Shown here piece after piece: positions 47,739 to 59,200 of a stretch of DNA of 64,000 nt. Each line of letters begins with the position of its first letter. Position 1 is the stretch's first letter. The notes below the pieces were generated by a model, which did not search any database, was not told the origin of the DNA, and saw only the letters and a program-made list of their open reading frames with translations. Origin of the DNA: Agrocybe praecox (taxonomy: Eukaryota; Basidiomycota; Agaricomycetes; Agaricales; Agrocybaceae); assembly GCA_964017145.1 (NCBI GenBank), contig OZ024845.1, forward strand, positions 682,001-746,000, read 5' to 3'. Position numbers and translations under genes: made by a program.

Positions 47739-50700
47739 TGTAGCCGTAGGGTCGAACCAACCACTATATCGTCCGTTTGCTCGTGATACCTATTCCCGCT
47801 GCCTACCACTTAAGACTGCCACCTCGGCCTATACCCTGCACCGTCAAGCTGTATTCACCATATACCATGTAATCGTACCTGCCAGCACCCCGATTCTGTA
47901 TTCTGTATTACCCACAAGGATCTCTCTTCTCTGCATCTCTGGACGTTAACTCATTTTTTCCCAATACCTTCCGGTGCACAAATCCTTGAACGTCGTCCTC
48001 GGACTTGCCGTTGTTCGAATTTGTATTTTTATGACCTGCCGCCTGACAATCTTCTACTTGATATGACGTGGATATATTCCTTTAACTGGATGCCGTTGTA
48101 TGATCAATTGGCAATAATATTAAAATATGTAAATAGACGAAAACATACTATAGTGTAGACATTGAGCCAGAATGACGTCACGCGACGCGGCGTAACCATG
48201 TTAGTTAAGGCATCCGACCTTGCATCCGACTCTGAATACCGTTGGTTCGTCGATAATATTTGGTGAGGCGTCCTTACAACAGGGCGCATGGTTGAAGTCA
48301 CCGATAATTTATGTCGTCCCTTCGTTCCATATGAAGCAACAATGCTCGTGGCATCGGTTACGGGCTCCTTCGAGTCTTTAGTCTGGTAAAGCGTATGACT
48401 TAGGCCTGAGTCCTCGAGAACTCGTCACAAATTGGTCATCACCATTTCTCTTTCGAACCAATTTCCTATTTGATTTCGGCCGTGTTTTTCCTTCCTTTAG
48501 GGTTCATCCTCATTTCGGTGTTCAATTTTAAAAATAAAAAAATATTGATCCCGTGTTTTTACTTTTACTTTTTTGTTTGGTCATACTTGACCTTCAGCTT
48601 GTTAACTAGCTCCGGGGTGTACGAGCGATGGTCAATTCCATTCTCGATTGGGACAGTCAGATGAAACGACCACATCGATATCAGAGGTATACTCCAGGTT
48701 ATTGTCCGCTAAGCACAGTCAGGAGTATCTTGAGAGGATTAGGTCCACACGTGCATACTCTCTGACGAAGCGCAGGACGACGGGAGCCTCTGCCTAGCTT
48801 CAACGTTCGGCTTGACACACCGCAGCGCCCCGGCCATTTCCCGAGAGTTAAGTTTAGGTTCAGGCCGCGCAGACTTGGTAAATTAGTAAATAGGAAGCGG
48901 GGGTAAATAGCCGACCTGTATTTGGGGACCTATAGCCAGTGCATTCAAAGACCACATGTCGATGGATAGGACTTACCAACATGGTGCCGGTTACAATGGT
49001 TGCCACACGCGACCGTAAAGCATGTATAAGTAAAGAGACAATTGCAACAAAGTGATAACGACGATCAACAACACTATTCAGGCAACGTCAATTATGTTAG
49101 TAGGCGACGGGCAAGTTGAAGCTGGATCGATCGACAATGAGCATCGACTGCAATTGCGCCCAATGTGCGCGTTATGAATGTGGGCGATGGGTTGTCGCCA
49201 TGCCAATCTAGGCTGCGGTGGTTGGTCGAACGATGTTCGTGGATGTCGAGGAGGAGCGATGCGTCCAACTGCATGGAAAGGGTACGTCCTCTATGACCGA
49301 CAAAACAGACCAAGATGATTGACTGATTATCGGGGCTGGGAAGGAAGAGAGCTTCGGAGGGGGTTACAAGGCTTATATACCCTGCGTAACAAAGTTCTTT
49401 ATCGGTGGTTATCCCGTGGACGGGAGGCCGTTTCTCCGTAGAACATGTGAAGTGGGGACTTGAGCTCAGAAGGCAGTGATCTGATGTGAAAAGGAAGACA
49501 AAGGCCTGATGCACACAAACACGGAAAAGGCAATAGATAGAAGCATCTAGACTGATGTGAGATGACAGATGTATGCGTCCAGCAAGCGCTGCGGAGAAAA
49601 GAAAAGGGCCGCTCTTGAGGCTACCGCGTTTTATGGGAGCGTATCGAAGGATTTAAGGGTACTCAATTAACGTTGGCCATCGCAAGTGTTATCTAAGCCA
49701 GAATTGTGGTCGTGTGCGCATTATGAGGGATTTAAAGGCACAGATCAAATAAAAATCAGATTCAGGTATGATATACGCGTCTAGAATACACCTATGGTCA
49801 TCGGTGACCGTCAAGCGCAGTCTAGACGGTATTCAAGATTTGCGAGAAGTACGAGTGCGTGAAGCAGACAAGACTCGAAACTTGACGCAATTGATCGCCC
49901 AGAGGCAATAGGTATTCGTCCATTTGTGCAGTGTCATGAAGGCATATATTGCATGGGGAAAGTGTGCCTCAGAAGAAACACAACTGTCGACGAAGGTTGT
50001 CGAGGCTGGGCATTAGAATTGACAAAAGGTTTGGAAACTTGTGGCAGTTGCTGAGCATTTCGATGGTTAAATTTGTTTGGAAAGGATGCTGGTTTGGTTA
50101 TTTTTTCGAGGTATATTGCCTCGCAGATGCGTCGTTCAAGGCAAAGAAAGCACGATGTATGTGCTAATTTTGGCTACGAATAGAATTCTGGCGGAGTTTT
50201 CAACTGAGTCGAATTTGAAGACATGAGTCACATGAGGCCTTAAAGTCACGCCATCACCCCGTTCGGCGTTGCCTCCTAATTAGTAACTTGAGTAACTTTG
50301 ATACTTCCAAACAACGAACTCGGAAAAGTCACAAAAGTCAATCTTCGGAGAATGTCATCAAGAACTAGAAATAAAATACAACACTACGCGCAAGAGAGAA
50401 ATCTGCTTCATCATCGTCCAACATGCTGTAATAGTAATACTATCATACGAAGAACTATCGTTCCTTTCACAAATCCCTGCCACCTGGTGACCTCTCCAAA
50501 TGCTTTTCCACAGGCGAAGGAAGTTGCTTTCCAAATGCCCGCGTAAGCTCAGAGATCAAGACCACCGTGTAGATCTCACAGTACACTATTCAACTTCGAA
50601 ATAGACATATTTCGACTATCTGCACCTATCGCTAGTGGGTTCGTTCGTGTTCATAAATCACTACCTTGGGCTATGCTACTGACCAAAACTTTATCCAATG

Positions 50701-51964
50701 CCGAGGAGCTCGTTGAAACCAGAAGAGTCATTGCGCCTTCCAAATGGGCTCAGCCGTGATGTTCTCAAGCCTCTTATCGCGTGTTTTCCCAAGCATCACA
50801 CAGCCATCGTATCCTTCTTTCCCTTGACATCTTCAGCACCTCTGGCGCTCGTCATGATTTCCTCGTCAGTCTCAAATTTCCGACCTTTCCATGTTCCCAT
50901 CCCCGATACATTCATACGACCTCCCTCTGACAGACCCTGCACTCCCTTTCTGTTTGGAAGACACCCGTCCAACTGTATTTTGTCAACCCATTCCCATATC
51001 CGGTCAGCCTCGCTCACTTGATCATGAGGTCCAACATACGTTTGTACTTACAACATGCCGAAACGATAAACAACATCGCTTGCGCACGCTTGTATGCGGC
51101 TTTACCCCCTTTCGCAGGTCATGAACACCGCCTTGCTTCCAAAGAAAAATGGTTCGAAAATTTCTTTCGAAGTCAATGACAGAAAATTCTATCTTTCTTC
51201 TCACTTAAATCTTCGCTACTACCCCAAATTCAAAACACCCTTACATATCTGTGTGGCAGCCGCCGGGACCTGTGCAGACCGTACATGCATGATGTGCAAA
51301 GACGCGTAAATGAACCCAAGGCATGCAGCAAAGCAATTACCATACGCGATCTCCTACTCCACCAGAGGCTAAAGTGTTGATGGAAAAGCCGATCATGATC
51401 ATCGTTTGTACACTGTCTATCACAAACAAGCAAATAGGCTGTTGCTGCGACCCCCCAGATAGAGCATCGAGATTCAACCTCAATGTACAGAAATCCAGAG
51501 ACGTGCACCGTTGAGATTTATGCAGCCCAATCATTCTTCACCCGCAGGCAGTACCAAAAGCAGCGCTGAGCCAAAGCTGGCTTATCGTGCAAACCATACC
51601 TGTACTTGGTTTCATATTTCAATGGCATTGGAAGGTAATTTTACTTCCAACTATCAAATATAATCGACTTACCTTTTTGTCTTATCACAAAGCTGTGTGA
51701 TGATTTGGTAAATAAGGTCCGAGTCATTACGGGGCCGGCCTACCACTTCTTTCGACACTGACTGAAAGTCCAGACAGCAAAGGACGGTACCTTGAACTGA
51801 CTCGACTGCGATACTCTTTTACACTCTCCCGATAAAACACTCTTCCCCTCTCTCTCTCGAACCGAGAAAACTTCTCTTTCATCGCGCTCAACACAGGTGT
51901 CTACAGGGCGCTAGTTGTGAAAAACCTAAGTCGTCGTCGGCAATCCAATTTCTTTCAACACATC
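47739..51964. other. Gene-free DNA between metacaspases C and D; older repeat unit
   Basis: No supported gene. Parts (about 48590-49560) are similar in direct orientation to about 54780-55830 downstream of metacaspase D, for instance the shared word ggcttatatac (near 49370 and 55610). Open frames (49092-49514 minus, 50698-51021 plus, 50796-51017 minus) are not conserved between the copies or recognisable. Confidence 0.5.
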
Positions 51965-53882
51965 ATGTCAACTCCACAACCCTCTTCAGCGAGCCTACGC
52001 TTTCGGAGAGTGCGAATTTTCGTTACAGCTTCTGTACGTTTTTCTGTTTAACGACAACTAAACGCACAACTTTAGATCCACCGCTTCTCCAATCTCGAGC
52101 GCACGAAATTCGCATTATTGATTGGGATAAACTATACAGAGGTCAAGGGACGGCAACTGAATGGGCCTCAAAAGGACGTCCGACAGTTGGAGAAGCTATT
52201 AGTCGGTCAGTTTTCCTGTGTAAGGTCCCGACGTTTTACTCACTCTGGACCTTATTACAGGCAAATATCATTATCCTCAACAGAACGTCATAGTTCTCAC
52301 TGATGAGTGTGGTACTGCTGATCACTTGCGCCCTACGAAGAGCAATATTGTAAGTCTTTTGCCTGTAGTTCTCCTTTCATTGCATAGAGTGACACGCACC
52401 ATTTCTCATGTAGGAAAGGGAAATAAATTTTTTTGTAAAAGGACGTCCCAACGGCAAGACCTTTTTCTTCGCTTGTCAGTACATCAGTTGAACCCATTGC
52501 CCATATCTAATCCCTATAATTATTATAGATGCCGGTCACTCTTCCCAAAAAGAAGAAGACACATCGAATCCATTAGTTCCACCCGTCGAAGATGATAAAA
52601 AAGAGGAATGTGAGTATTTTTAATTCTATTTCTAAATTCGCAAGCATGATCTCCGCACCCAGATATCATTCCATTGGATGCTTTCACTGGTGAACCCCAA
52701 GACGATGATAGGGAGGTCAACGAAGAAAAGATCATCACCGACAAGGTTAGTATCATATCTTGCTTGATGCAGAGAATGAACGAGGATGACTTATATACGT
52801 CTCGCAGACGCTCAAAACTTGGCTCGTAGACACTCTCAGCGTGAACCATTTTCTCTTTGTAAGTGTAATTCCATCCTCTGATACATTTACTCGAAGTTCA
52901 TTATACATTAGAGCATCTTCGACTCCTGTCATTCTGGCACTCTATTGAGTATGTCGCACAACTCCGTAACGTCTCTATACGCTTTAATCCATTTACAAGA
53001 TTTAAGGCACCAACGATGTAACGAGATCAATAGGACGAGGGATTTGCGTGTGTTTTTTTCTAATAATTTTTTGTCTCCCTCGCTGCATACGCAACTGGAC
53101 TAACTTATTCAAATTAGCGCCCGGCACGGGAGATCATGTCTGTGGGAATCCAAAGGGCATGGAACCGTCTACCAGCAGTGATTCATTGCATGATCTTACT
53201 AGGAGGTTGTTTCATTGGGGTAACTTCGTTCTTGGACAGTGTGATGGACTCTGTTTGTACCCAGGATCGGACGGACATCAGGCCCAAGCTGTAAGGCAAA
53301 CTTCATTGCATTTTTTCAAAGGTATCAGTAGCTTATTGTGAGATTCTGTCGATAGGTTTGTGTGTCAGCATGCAGGGATGACCAAAAGGATTATGAGGGT
53401 CTCAAGGCAGGAGCCTTGATACGGGTATGTACGCACATCCAGTTTACTCAAACTTCCCACTTATTCTTTATATCAACGCCCAGGCTATCACTAAAACTTT
53501 GAAACATGACCAGGCTCCTACGTATAAAGAGTTGATGATCGCTGTTAGGTGAGTTGCAGAGAGTTCTCTGCTCCGTTGTGATTAACTCTCGTGTTTCTTC
53601 AGCGACCACTTCAGATGGATGCACGAAAATGCCAAGAGAGATGTAGCTCGGCTCATCTGCGAAAACCATCCTATCTGGAAATTCAAATGGATGCCGGTCT
53701 TTGTTTTGCGTTGGCACAAGTGCCTGAAGGACTGCCAGATAGATATTGCTGCACACCTTCAGGAGCCACAGGTAAAATATATCCAATGCCTTATACTTGT
53801 TTTCAAAAGGCTGACTCACCCGCCGCCTCCTTAGCTTTCTAGTCACCATCCTCTCAATATCGAAAGTACCATTAGAATATGA
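51965..53882 (+). CDS. Metacaspase D (peptidase C14)
   Basis: Predicted 390 residues in 14 exons, all in phase: 51965-52033, 52076-52205, 52261-52349, 52414-52474, 52529-52609, 52663-52745, 52808-52858, 52912-52948, 53000-53047, 53118-53290, 53356-53424, 53484-53548, 53603-53771, 53835-53882. Motifs: ALLIGINYTEVKG, NVVILTDECG, KTFFFAYAGHSSQ (His ~120), SIFDSCHSGTLLNLRHQRCN (Cys ~194), VCVSACRDDQ, TYKELMIAVS, the insertion with VLRWHKCLKD and EPQLSSHHPLN. Two introns (after exons 2 and 4) use a GTCAGT donor. The short 21-nt exon seen in B, C and E is not separate here: one 173-nt exon covers the linker, so an intron was lost or the linker was replaced. Shortest member of the array; all essential motifs are present. 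Confidence 0.92.
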
Positions 53883-56800
53883 GTCGCGACAAGGTCGACT
53901 ACTCATTCAAACTTCCGTTTTTCTTTTATACCACTTGGAATTACGACACGACTACGGCCATCTCATTACGACTTTGTACATAAAGCATTGCATCACCATC
54001 TCGTTCTATCTTGTATTACGACCGGCATTTTCCCGCTTTCTCTTTCTCATTCTCGTTCTTCATTTGATCACCGTGCCCTAGATGGCGAGCACTTTCATTT
54101 CGCGCTATCTCACCCTTGGTCCTTTTTTCTTTTCTGTTCGTCATTAGCTATAACCATTTTTACGCTCCGGTAGTAGGATACCTTTCGAGATTCATTCACC
54201 CAGTTTACGTTGTTCCATATGTACGTTTATATACGTGTACAAAAATGGTCGTCGTGCTTAAAGTGATTGCAAAATCGCTATTTGACGTGACAATATTATG
54301 ATTAACCTAATATCATATCTAGAAGAAGAGCTCAAGATATACGTCGCGCACGAAGAGTGCACGAACGAGTTGCGCCAGACAAATAATTTCACGACGTCAC
54401 GCGACTGGGGTGTATGCCAATAGTCTTCCACCGTTAACAGTACGATACAAATGTAGCATCGACAACTCTTGCGTGCGCTCAGCTGAAGTCAAGACCATTA
54501 TCACTAAAAATTGGCGCAATAGCAACACAAGCTTCGTTTGCCAGCGGCAGAGACGCGTTGATACAACGTGAAGTTCAATGACTAGTACTATCATATCTTC
54601 TGATCATTCCTTTGCTTATGGCTCCTTGTTTTTTGCTTCTATCCTCTTCTCTCTTTCCCATTTGCCCCTGCCGTGCGTCATTTTTTCGTTGTTAATTGTT
54701 TGTTTTATTCTGTTTTTATTTTGCTTTTTTTTGTTTTGTTTTTCGGATCCTTCATCCTCTTCATCGGACCTTTTATCATTCAAAGATAGTCATAGCAGGG
54801 GAGAAGACAGCACTGGCATCAGAGGATCGGTATGCTCCCGGTGTGCGACACATTCAGAAGTGTCATGAGAGGATTAGCTTCCCAGTGCGTACAACTGCAA
54901 CGACGCCGCGCGACCGGGCAGGACCACGGAAGCCTCTCAGAGGACATTTAACTCCAATGTGTGCTTTTAAACACCGCAGCTCCACGGCCTTGAGCCAAAT
55001 GTCAGGTCTAGACCAGGCTTAGCGAATCCGATGATAACAAGGCTTTTGAAGAGGAATCCGTGCTGGACGCTTCACTATGTGCTGCATCGACGACGTTAGT
55101 TTAGATGTGAGAGATAAGAGGCCGCATTTACCATACGCATAGCGCCCAATGTTCATACAAGAGAAAGAAGATGTAGTTGGGTCGAAGGTTTCTAAGGGAA
55201 GCGTCAGCCCGTATGAACTTTCGAGGAGCAGGCGTAGCGGACGCACCAGGGACCGACGACCCCACCGTCAAGAAAGGAAGAATGCCATGGCGGGCATCGA
55301 TATAAGTTTATGGTACGGTGGCCTGGAGCCAAGGTGTCATCACGAGCACAACGAGAATTGTATTGAGTGAACGCACGATGGAGGTCTCATCAACCGAACA
55401 CGGCATGTGAGCGATGTCGCCAATCATGATGTGAAGACGATAATAGAGATGTATACGCCGCAGAGGAGCAAGCGATAGTCATGAAGCTGGTAGGAGCATG
55501 GCGAGGTTGGATATGTGCCTACAGCCGACACGCAGGGAGGGCATGTCAGAGAAGCAGACGATGGTGGTGGTTGGGAAGAAAGAGAGGAATCAGGATCGAA
55601 CGCAGGAAAGGCTTATATACTGCGGGTGGCAAATTGTCCTTATTTGTTCTTTATCGATCGCCATCCCGAGAAATGGGGACCAATTGTCCAGAAAACATAC
55701 GGAGGGTCGGCGATTAATAGGCTAGAAATCGGACATGACGGGTGGAGGTGGACGCCGGATGCACACAGAACCGGAGAAACGTGGGCTGTCAATGACGATG
55801 TGTGCGTTCCACACAGCCGATAGGCAATCAGACTGGGTCGACTGTGCTATCCAGGAGAGTCGAGAGGTGAACGGAGTGAAGATTTAACATCGCATTGGCC
55901 TTGTAATGTTAATTATATGCGTCATTTGGATCACAAAATGCGCAGACGATGTCGTACAGACAAACCGTGTGCTAGCTACCGACACGAGTAAGGTCGAGAC
56001 CGGATGACGACAAAGACAATTCGTTCTAGTAAGGTTTACACATAGCCAGGAAAATATCAGCGATAAGACCACCGCTATCTTTGTTTGGAGGCATTCGGGC
56101 CATGGTCGTCTCCTGATAACTGGCATACGATTCAATGTCGGTCATCAAGATGGACCTCAGTGACAGCGACAAGCTGGGGGACGCTGAAGACGATTATGAC
56201 AGTCCTAAGGCCTGTCTAAGAAGTGGAGGTCCAAGCAGGGCCGCCGCCCTGGGGTGAAAGAGGTTTATGGAGCAACTCTTCATAAATAAAACGCCGAGTA
56301 ACCGGGATGGATCAATTGTTCTGGACTGCCAAAGTTCCAGCGTATCGATGAAAACCCTGAAAACCGTCTCTCGCCATGTCGTCGCGCAATAAACGTGTTT
56401 CAGTATGCTAGAATTCGACGAGCGCCTCTGTGGCTCTTTTGACGTTATCCACAAGAAAGTCGATCCAAGGTCCATCGTTGGCATAGACGCAGCAGTGCAG
56501 AATGATTGTGGCGAAATAGGGGAGGAACTTGTGGTATTGAGGCTCTTTGCGGTGTCGGAATGTCTCCCGTTCAACTTCTGATTGCATGCGAGCATTCCTT
56601 TGAGCAGGTGCATCGCTATATCCTCGAGGAACCCTTCTTCCCTTACACTGGGAATGAGTCTGGTTCAATCTATGGTATTTTCCTGCGAGCATTCTTTCGA
56701 GCAGGTGCACCACTCTGTCCTTGAGAAGCATCCCGGGGAATGAGATATGAGAGCCTGGAAGCGTGACGATAGTCTGAAGTGGCATTTGAAGGCGGCGAAC

Positions 56801-57406
56801 AGTCCGATACCCTTTCCTTTCCTTTCCTTTGCCTTTTGTCCTTCAAGAAAGCTGCGATAATGCAAAGATATCGCTATAGAAATTGGACTGAGATTCGCGT
56901 TAAAGTGGTCCCTGAAAGGGATAAAAGCAAAGGAAACATACTATTCGAAAGGAAATAAACAGAGAACCTATTAATCAAAACCAACGGTGGTGTAAACCCG
57001 AGTCTCGGTGCCATTCGTTGTGGTTCCTTTCAATGAACGCTCGCACAAGCACCTGGGCCAATGTTTTCGGAAAGAGTGAGCCATCGGTGTCGACTCTTGT
57101 GAATGAGTATCTTGTACGCTTCGACGGCGTGCAACTAAAGCAAAAAGAGTTGAGGACAATTCGAGCGTAGCATATGCGGCCCAGTACTTACGAGAATCAA
57201 GCATCTTTGAACTTCGTCCTATCAAAATTTCCCCGTGTCGACAACAGCGCTTCGGTAATATGGTCCATGGATGCCTGAATCCGATCCGACCAGAGCCAAA
57301 GCATGCAGAAAGAGCCAGGGAGTATCCATTGTTGTGGATGGAAATACGCTGCTCTAATATCAATCGGATTCCATCCCCGGTATGCCTGTCATCTTTCTCT
57401 TTATTC
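53883..57406. other. Gene-poor DNA downstream of metacaspase D
   Basis: The part to about 55830 is related to the DNA after metacaspase C. Between 56194 and 57429 the minus strand has open frames that look partly coding (KFLPYFATIILHCCVYANDG near 56500) but no start, family or intron chain could be established; two ~26-bp near-repeats around cgagcattc..gagcaggtgca lie at 56588 and 56687. No gene is called with confidence. Confidence 0.4.
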
Positions 57407-57753
57407 AGGACCCGGGAAGCTCTTGGCATTTCTTGTCCGCAATTTTGCGGATTTGAGGTCCTCTTTTCGACAAATCTGGGTCCACTTTTTTGCGGATTTG
57501 AGGCCTGAATTTCGCCATATCTGTCCCTGATTTGCGGATTTGAGCACCTGATGGCCCTGATGTTGACCGATTTTAGAGAAAAACACCAGCGAATAGAGAA
57601 GTAGGAACGAAAAATGACCCTTTGGGCAACTCATGTGCCAATCTTTGTCCAAATTTGCGGATTTGGGGGCTCTGTGGTGCGAAAAATTTGCGGATTTGAG
57701 AGCAAAATTTGATATTTTTGCGGACAAGAAATGGCAAGAGCTTCCCGGGTCCT
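57407..57753. mobile_element. 347-bp hAT-like non-autonomous element (MITE)
   Basis: Terminal inverted repeats of ~35 bp with one mismatch begin AGGACCCGGGAAGCTCTTG at 57407 and end with the complement at 57753. They are flanked by an 8-bp target-site duplication, CTTTATTC, at 57399-57406 and 57754-57761. Eight-bp duplications are typical of the hAT superfamily. Inside, TTGCGGATTTG occurs five times in the same orientation (57445, 57490, 57532, 57655, 57688) and TTGCGGAC occurs once more in each TIR, resembling subterminal transposase-binding repeats. No coding capacity. The intact duplication and near-perfect TIRs suggest a young insertion. Confidence 0.85.
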
Positions 57754-57959
57754 CTTTATTCTTTACGATGTCCTCGAGGAATTCAAGCGAAATTTTTGAC
57801 AAGAAAAGAGGATCCTAGGAAAGGGACCGCGAAACAATAATAATTCCGTTCGCTGGACGCTGATCACTGTTCTCTAACAAATACAGACAACGTGGATGAA
57901 AAAGTTTAAAAAAAACATGTATTGTTCCTTTGCAGGGTTAGAACGACACATATCTGTCA

Positions 57960-58285
57960 CTAAGCAAGCTCTTCGTAGTGTTCACCTCCGTCGCCACCCA
58001 AAGTGAACACATCAAAGCCTTCCAACAATTCGTCCAATTGGACGTCAAGGAAAGTAGCCTCTTCTTCCTCCTTATCCTCGCCATTGCCAATTGGCGGAAC
58101 TTTCACAGGAGCCTCGACTTCATCCACGTCCATAGAGAATTGTGCTTTTTTTCTTTCCTCTGCGCACAGGCTCTGGTGGCACCATGGGGGCATCCGGAGC
58201 CTTGTACATAGGATCTTCCAAGTAGCGCAAGAAAATCTCATAATCCTGCTTGACGAGTATGACGTCATCAGCAGTTTCACAATTT
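57960..58285 (-). pseudogene. Frameshifted C-terminal fragment of an unrecognised acidic protein
   Basis: On the minus strand one frame reads CETADDVILVKQDYEIFL and RYLEDPMYKAPDAP up to VPPEPVRRG. Coding continues after a run of seven A (near 58150) in another frame as MDVDEVEAPVKVPPIGNGED, an Asp/Glu-rich block and LDELLEGFDVFTLGGDGG, ending at 57960. Both parts look like real protein, so a one-base slip in the A-run (or a sequencing error) has broken the gene. Family unknown. Confidence 0.5.
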
Positions 58286-58304
58286 ACTTATAGTGACTTG
58301 TGCA

Positions 58305-58420
58305 AGCGTAAAAAAGCGTAAAAAAGCGCCAAAGCAAAAAGTTGAACAGTCCAGGTCCAATTTTCGAAAAAGCGGGTGCTTTCTGAGCTCCAAGAAAGTC
58401 AAAAAAAGCGAGAAAAAGTA
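58305..58420. repeat. AAAAAGCG-word cluster
   Basis: The word AAAAAGCG (with 5-7 A) recurs about five times in 115 bp, including two copies ten bases apart at 58310-58328, and again at about 58805. It resembles clustered subterminal motifs of a DNA transposon, but no terminal inverted repeats were found. Confidence 0.35.
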
Positions 58421-58464
58421 ATCAAAAGTGAGGAACAGTAGCTACTATAATGTATATTAGTAAT

Positions 58465-58955
58465 TTATGCAGTATTGCTAGGGCAAGCCTTGACGGGACT
58501 AGGAAAATCGAATAGAACGGCACGGTTATGGTCCATGAACGAAAGGTTAGCCTGGTATTCAACTGGTATTCCTCGTCTATAACCTCAGCCGTATACGGCG
58601 TAGGATTCCTCCCTGACCACATTTCCTACTCAATTCCTACTTCAATGCACTGGACGAGTTTCAGAATTACTTCGTCAATCCGTATATCGACCATCACTGC
58701 CACGAATTTCTGTCGGATTAACTATTTTTAGTACAATACGTAGTCCCTCCGTAGCTTTTTCTCGCTTTCACGCTTTCTTACTTGCCGCAAGTTGAAAAAC
58801 CCAAAAAAGCGGACAAGTAAATTGTGAAGTTGCTGATGGTCAGGTATCCCATCTTGGAGAAGATTAGCGAAACCATCCGAGTTGTAGTTGGCGTCGGTGA
58901 GGAAGTATCCTAGGGCTGTGTCTCCTAGCTGGGGATCGCACCGAGATGGGTGCAC
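58465..58955 (-). pseudogene. Unrecognised minus-strand gene remnant
   Basis: Reading the minus strand, HPSRCDPQLGDTALGYFLTD and NSDGFANLLQDGIPDHQQL lead to RFFGFFNLRQ; a GTAAG..TAG intron joins it to LIRQKFVAVMVDIRIDEV, and a second intron (53 bp) to RGIPVEYQANLSFMDHNRAV, with a stop at 58465. Upstream of 58955 the frame seems shifted (another frame reads AMDFEFSGYIDQVFHTCTH). It may be the 3' part of a decayed gene, perhaps the same unit as 57960-58285. I do not recognise the family. Confidence 0.4.
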
Positions 58956-59035
58956 GTATGGAAGACCTGGTCGATGTATCCAGAGAACTCAAAGTCCATA
59001 GCGTCGTTGTCGTCCGTAACTAAGGTAACGCCATG

Positions 59036-59200
59036 TCACTTGGGTGCAGAAAATGCTCTCTCGCTCTCAGGTAGACTTCCATTAGCACTTCCCGCCAAAG
59101 CAATTTGAACATCAGCCACCTGCCATCCTAACCGTTTACTTGGGTGCCGGAAATACACCTCCCTCTCAGGTAGACCCCCATTAGCACTTTCTGGAATCCA
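59036..59200. repeat. ~100-bp tandem repeat at the duplication breakpoint
   Basis: A unit containing acttgggtgc...ctctcaggtagac..ccattagcac occurs at 59039-59093 and again at 59141-59191. The same unit occurs once at about 38284 at the start of the other copy of the B/E duplication. It marks the left edge of the segmental duplication and could have mediated it. Confidence 0.6.

Noticed and set aside
49092..49514. 140-residue minus-strand open frame between metacaspases C and D
   Set aside because: The related DNA downstream of metacaspase D does not keep the frame and no family is recognised.
50698..51204. Overlapping open frames on both strands near 50.7-51.2 kb
   Set aside because: No start, intron chain or family could be established on either strand; possibly chance.
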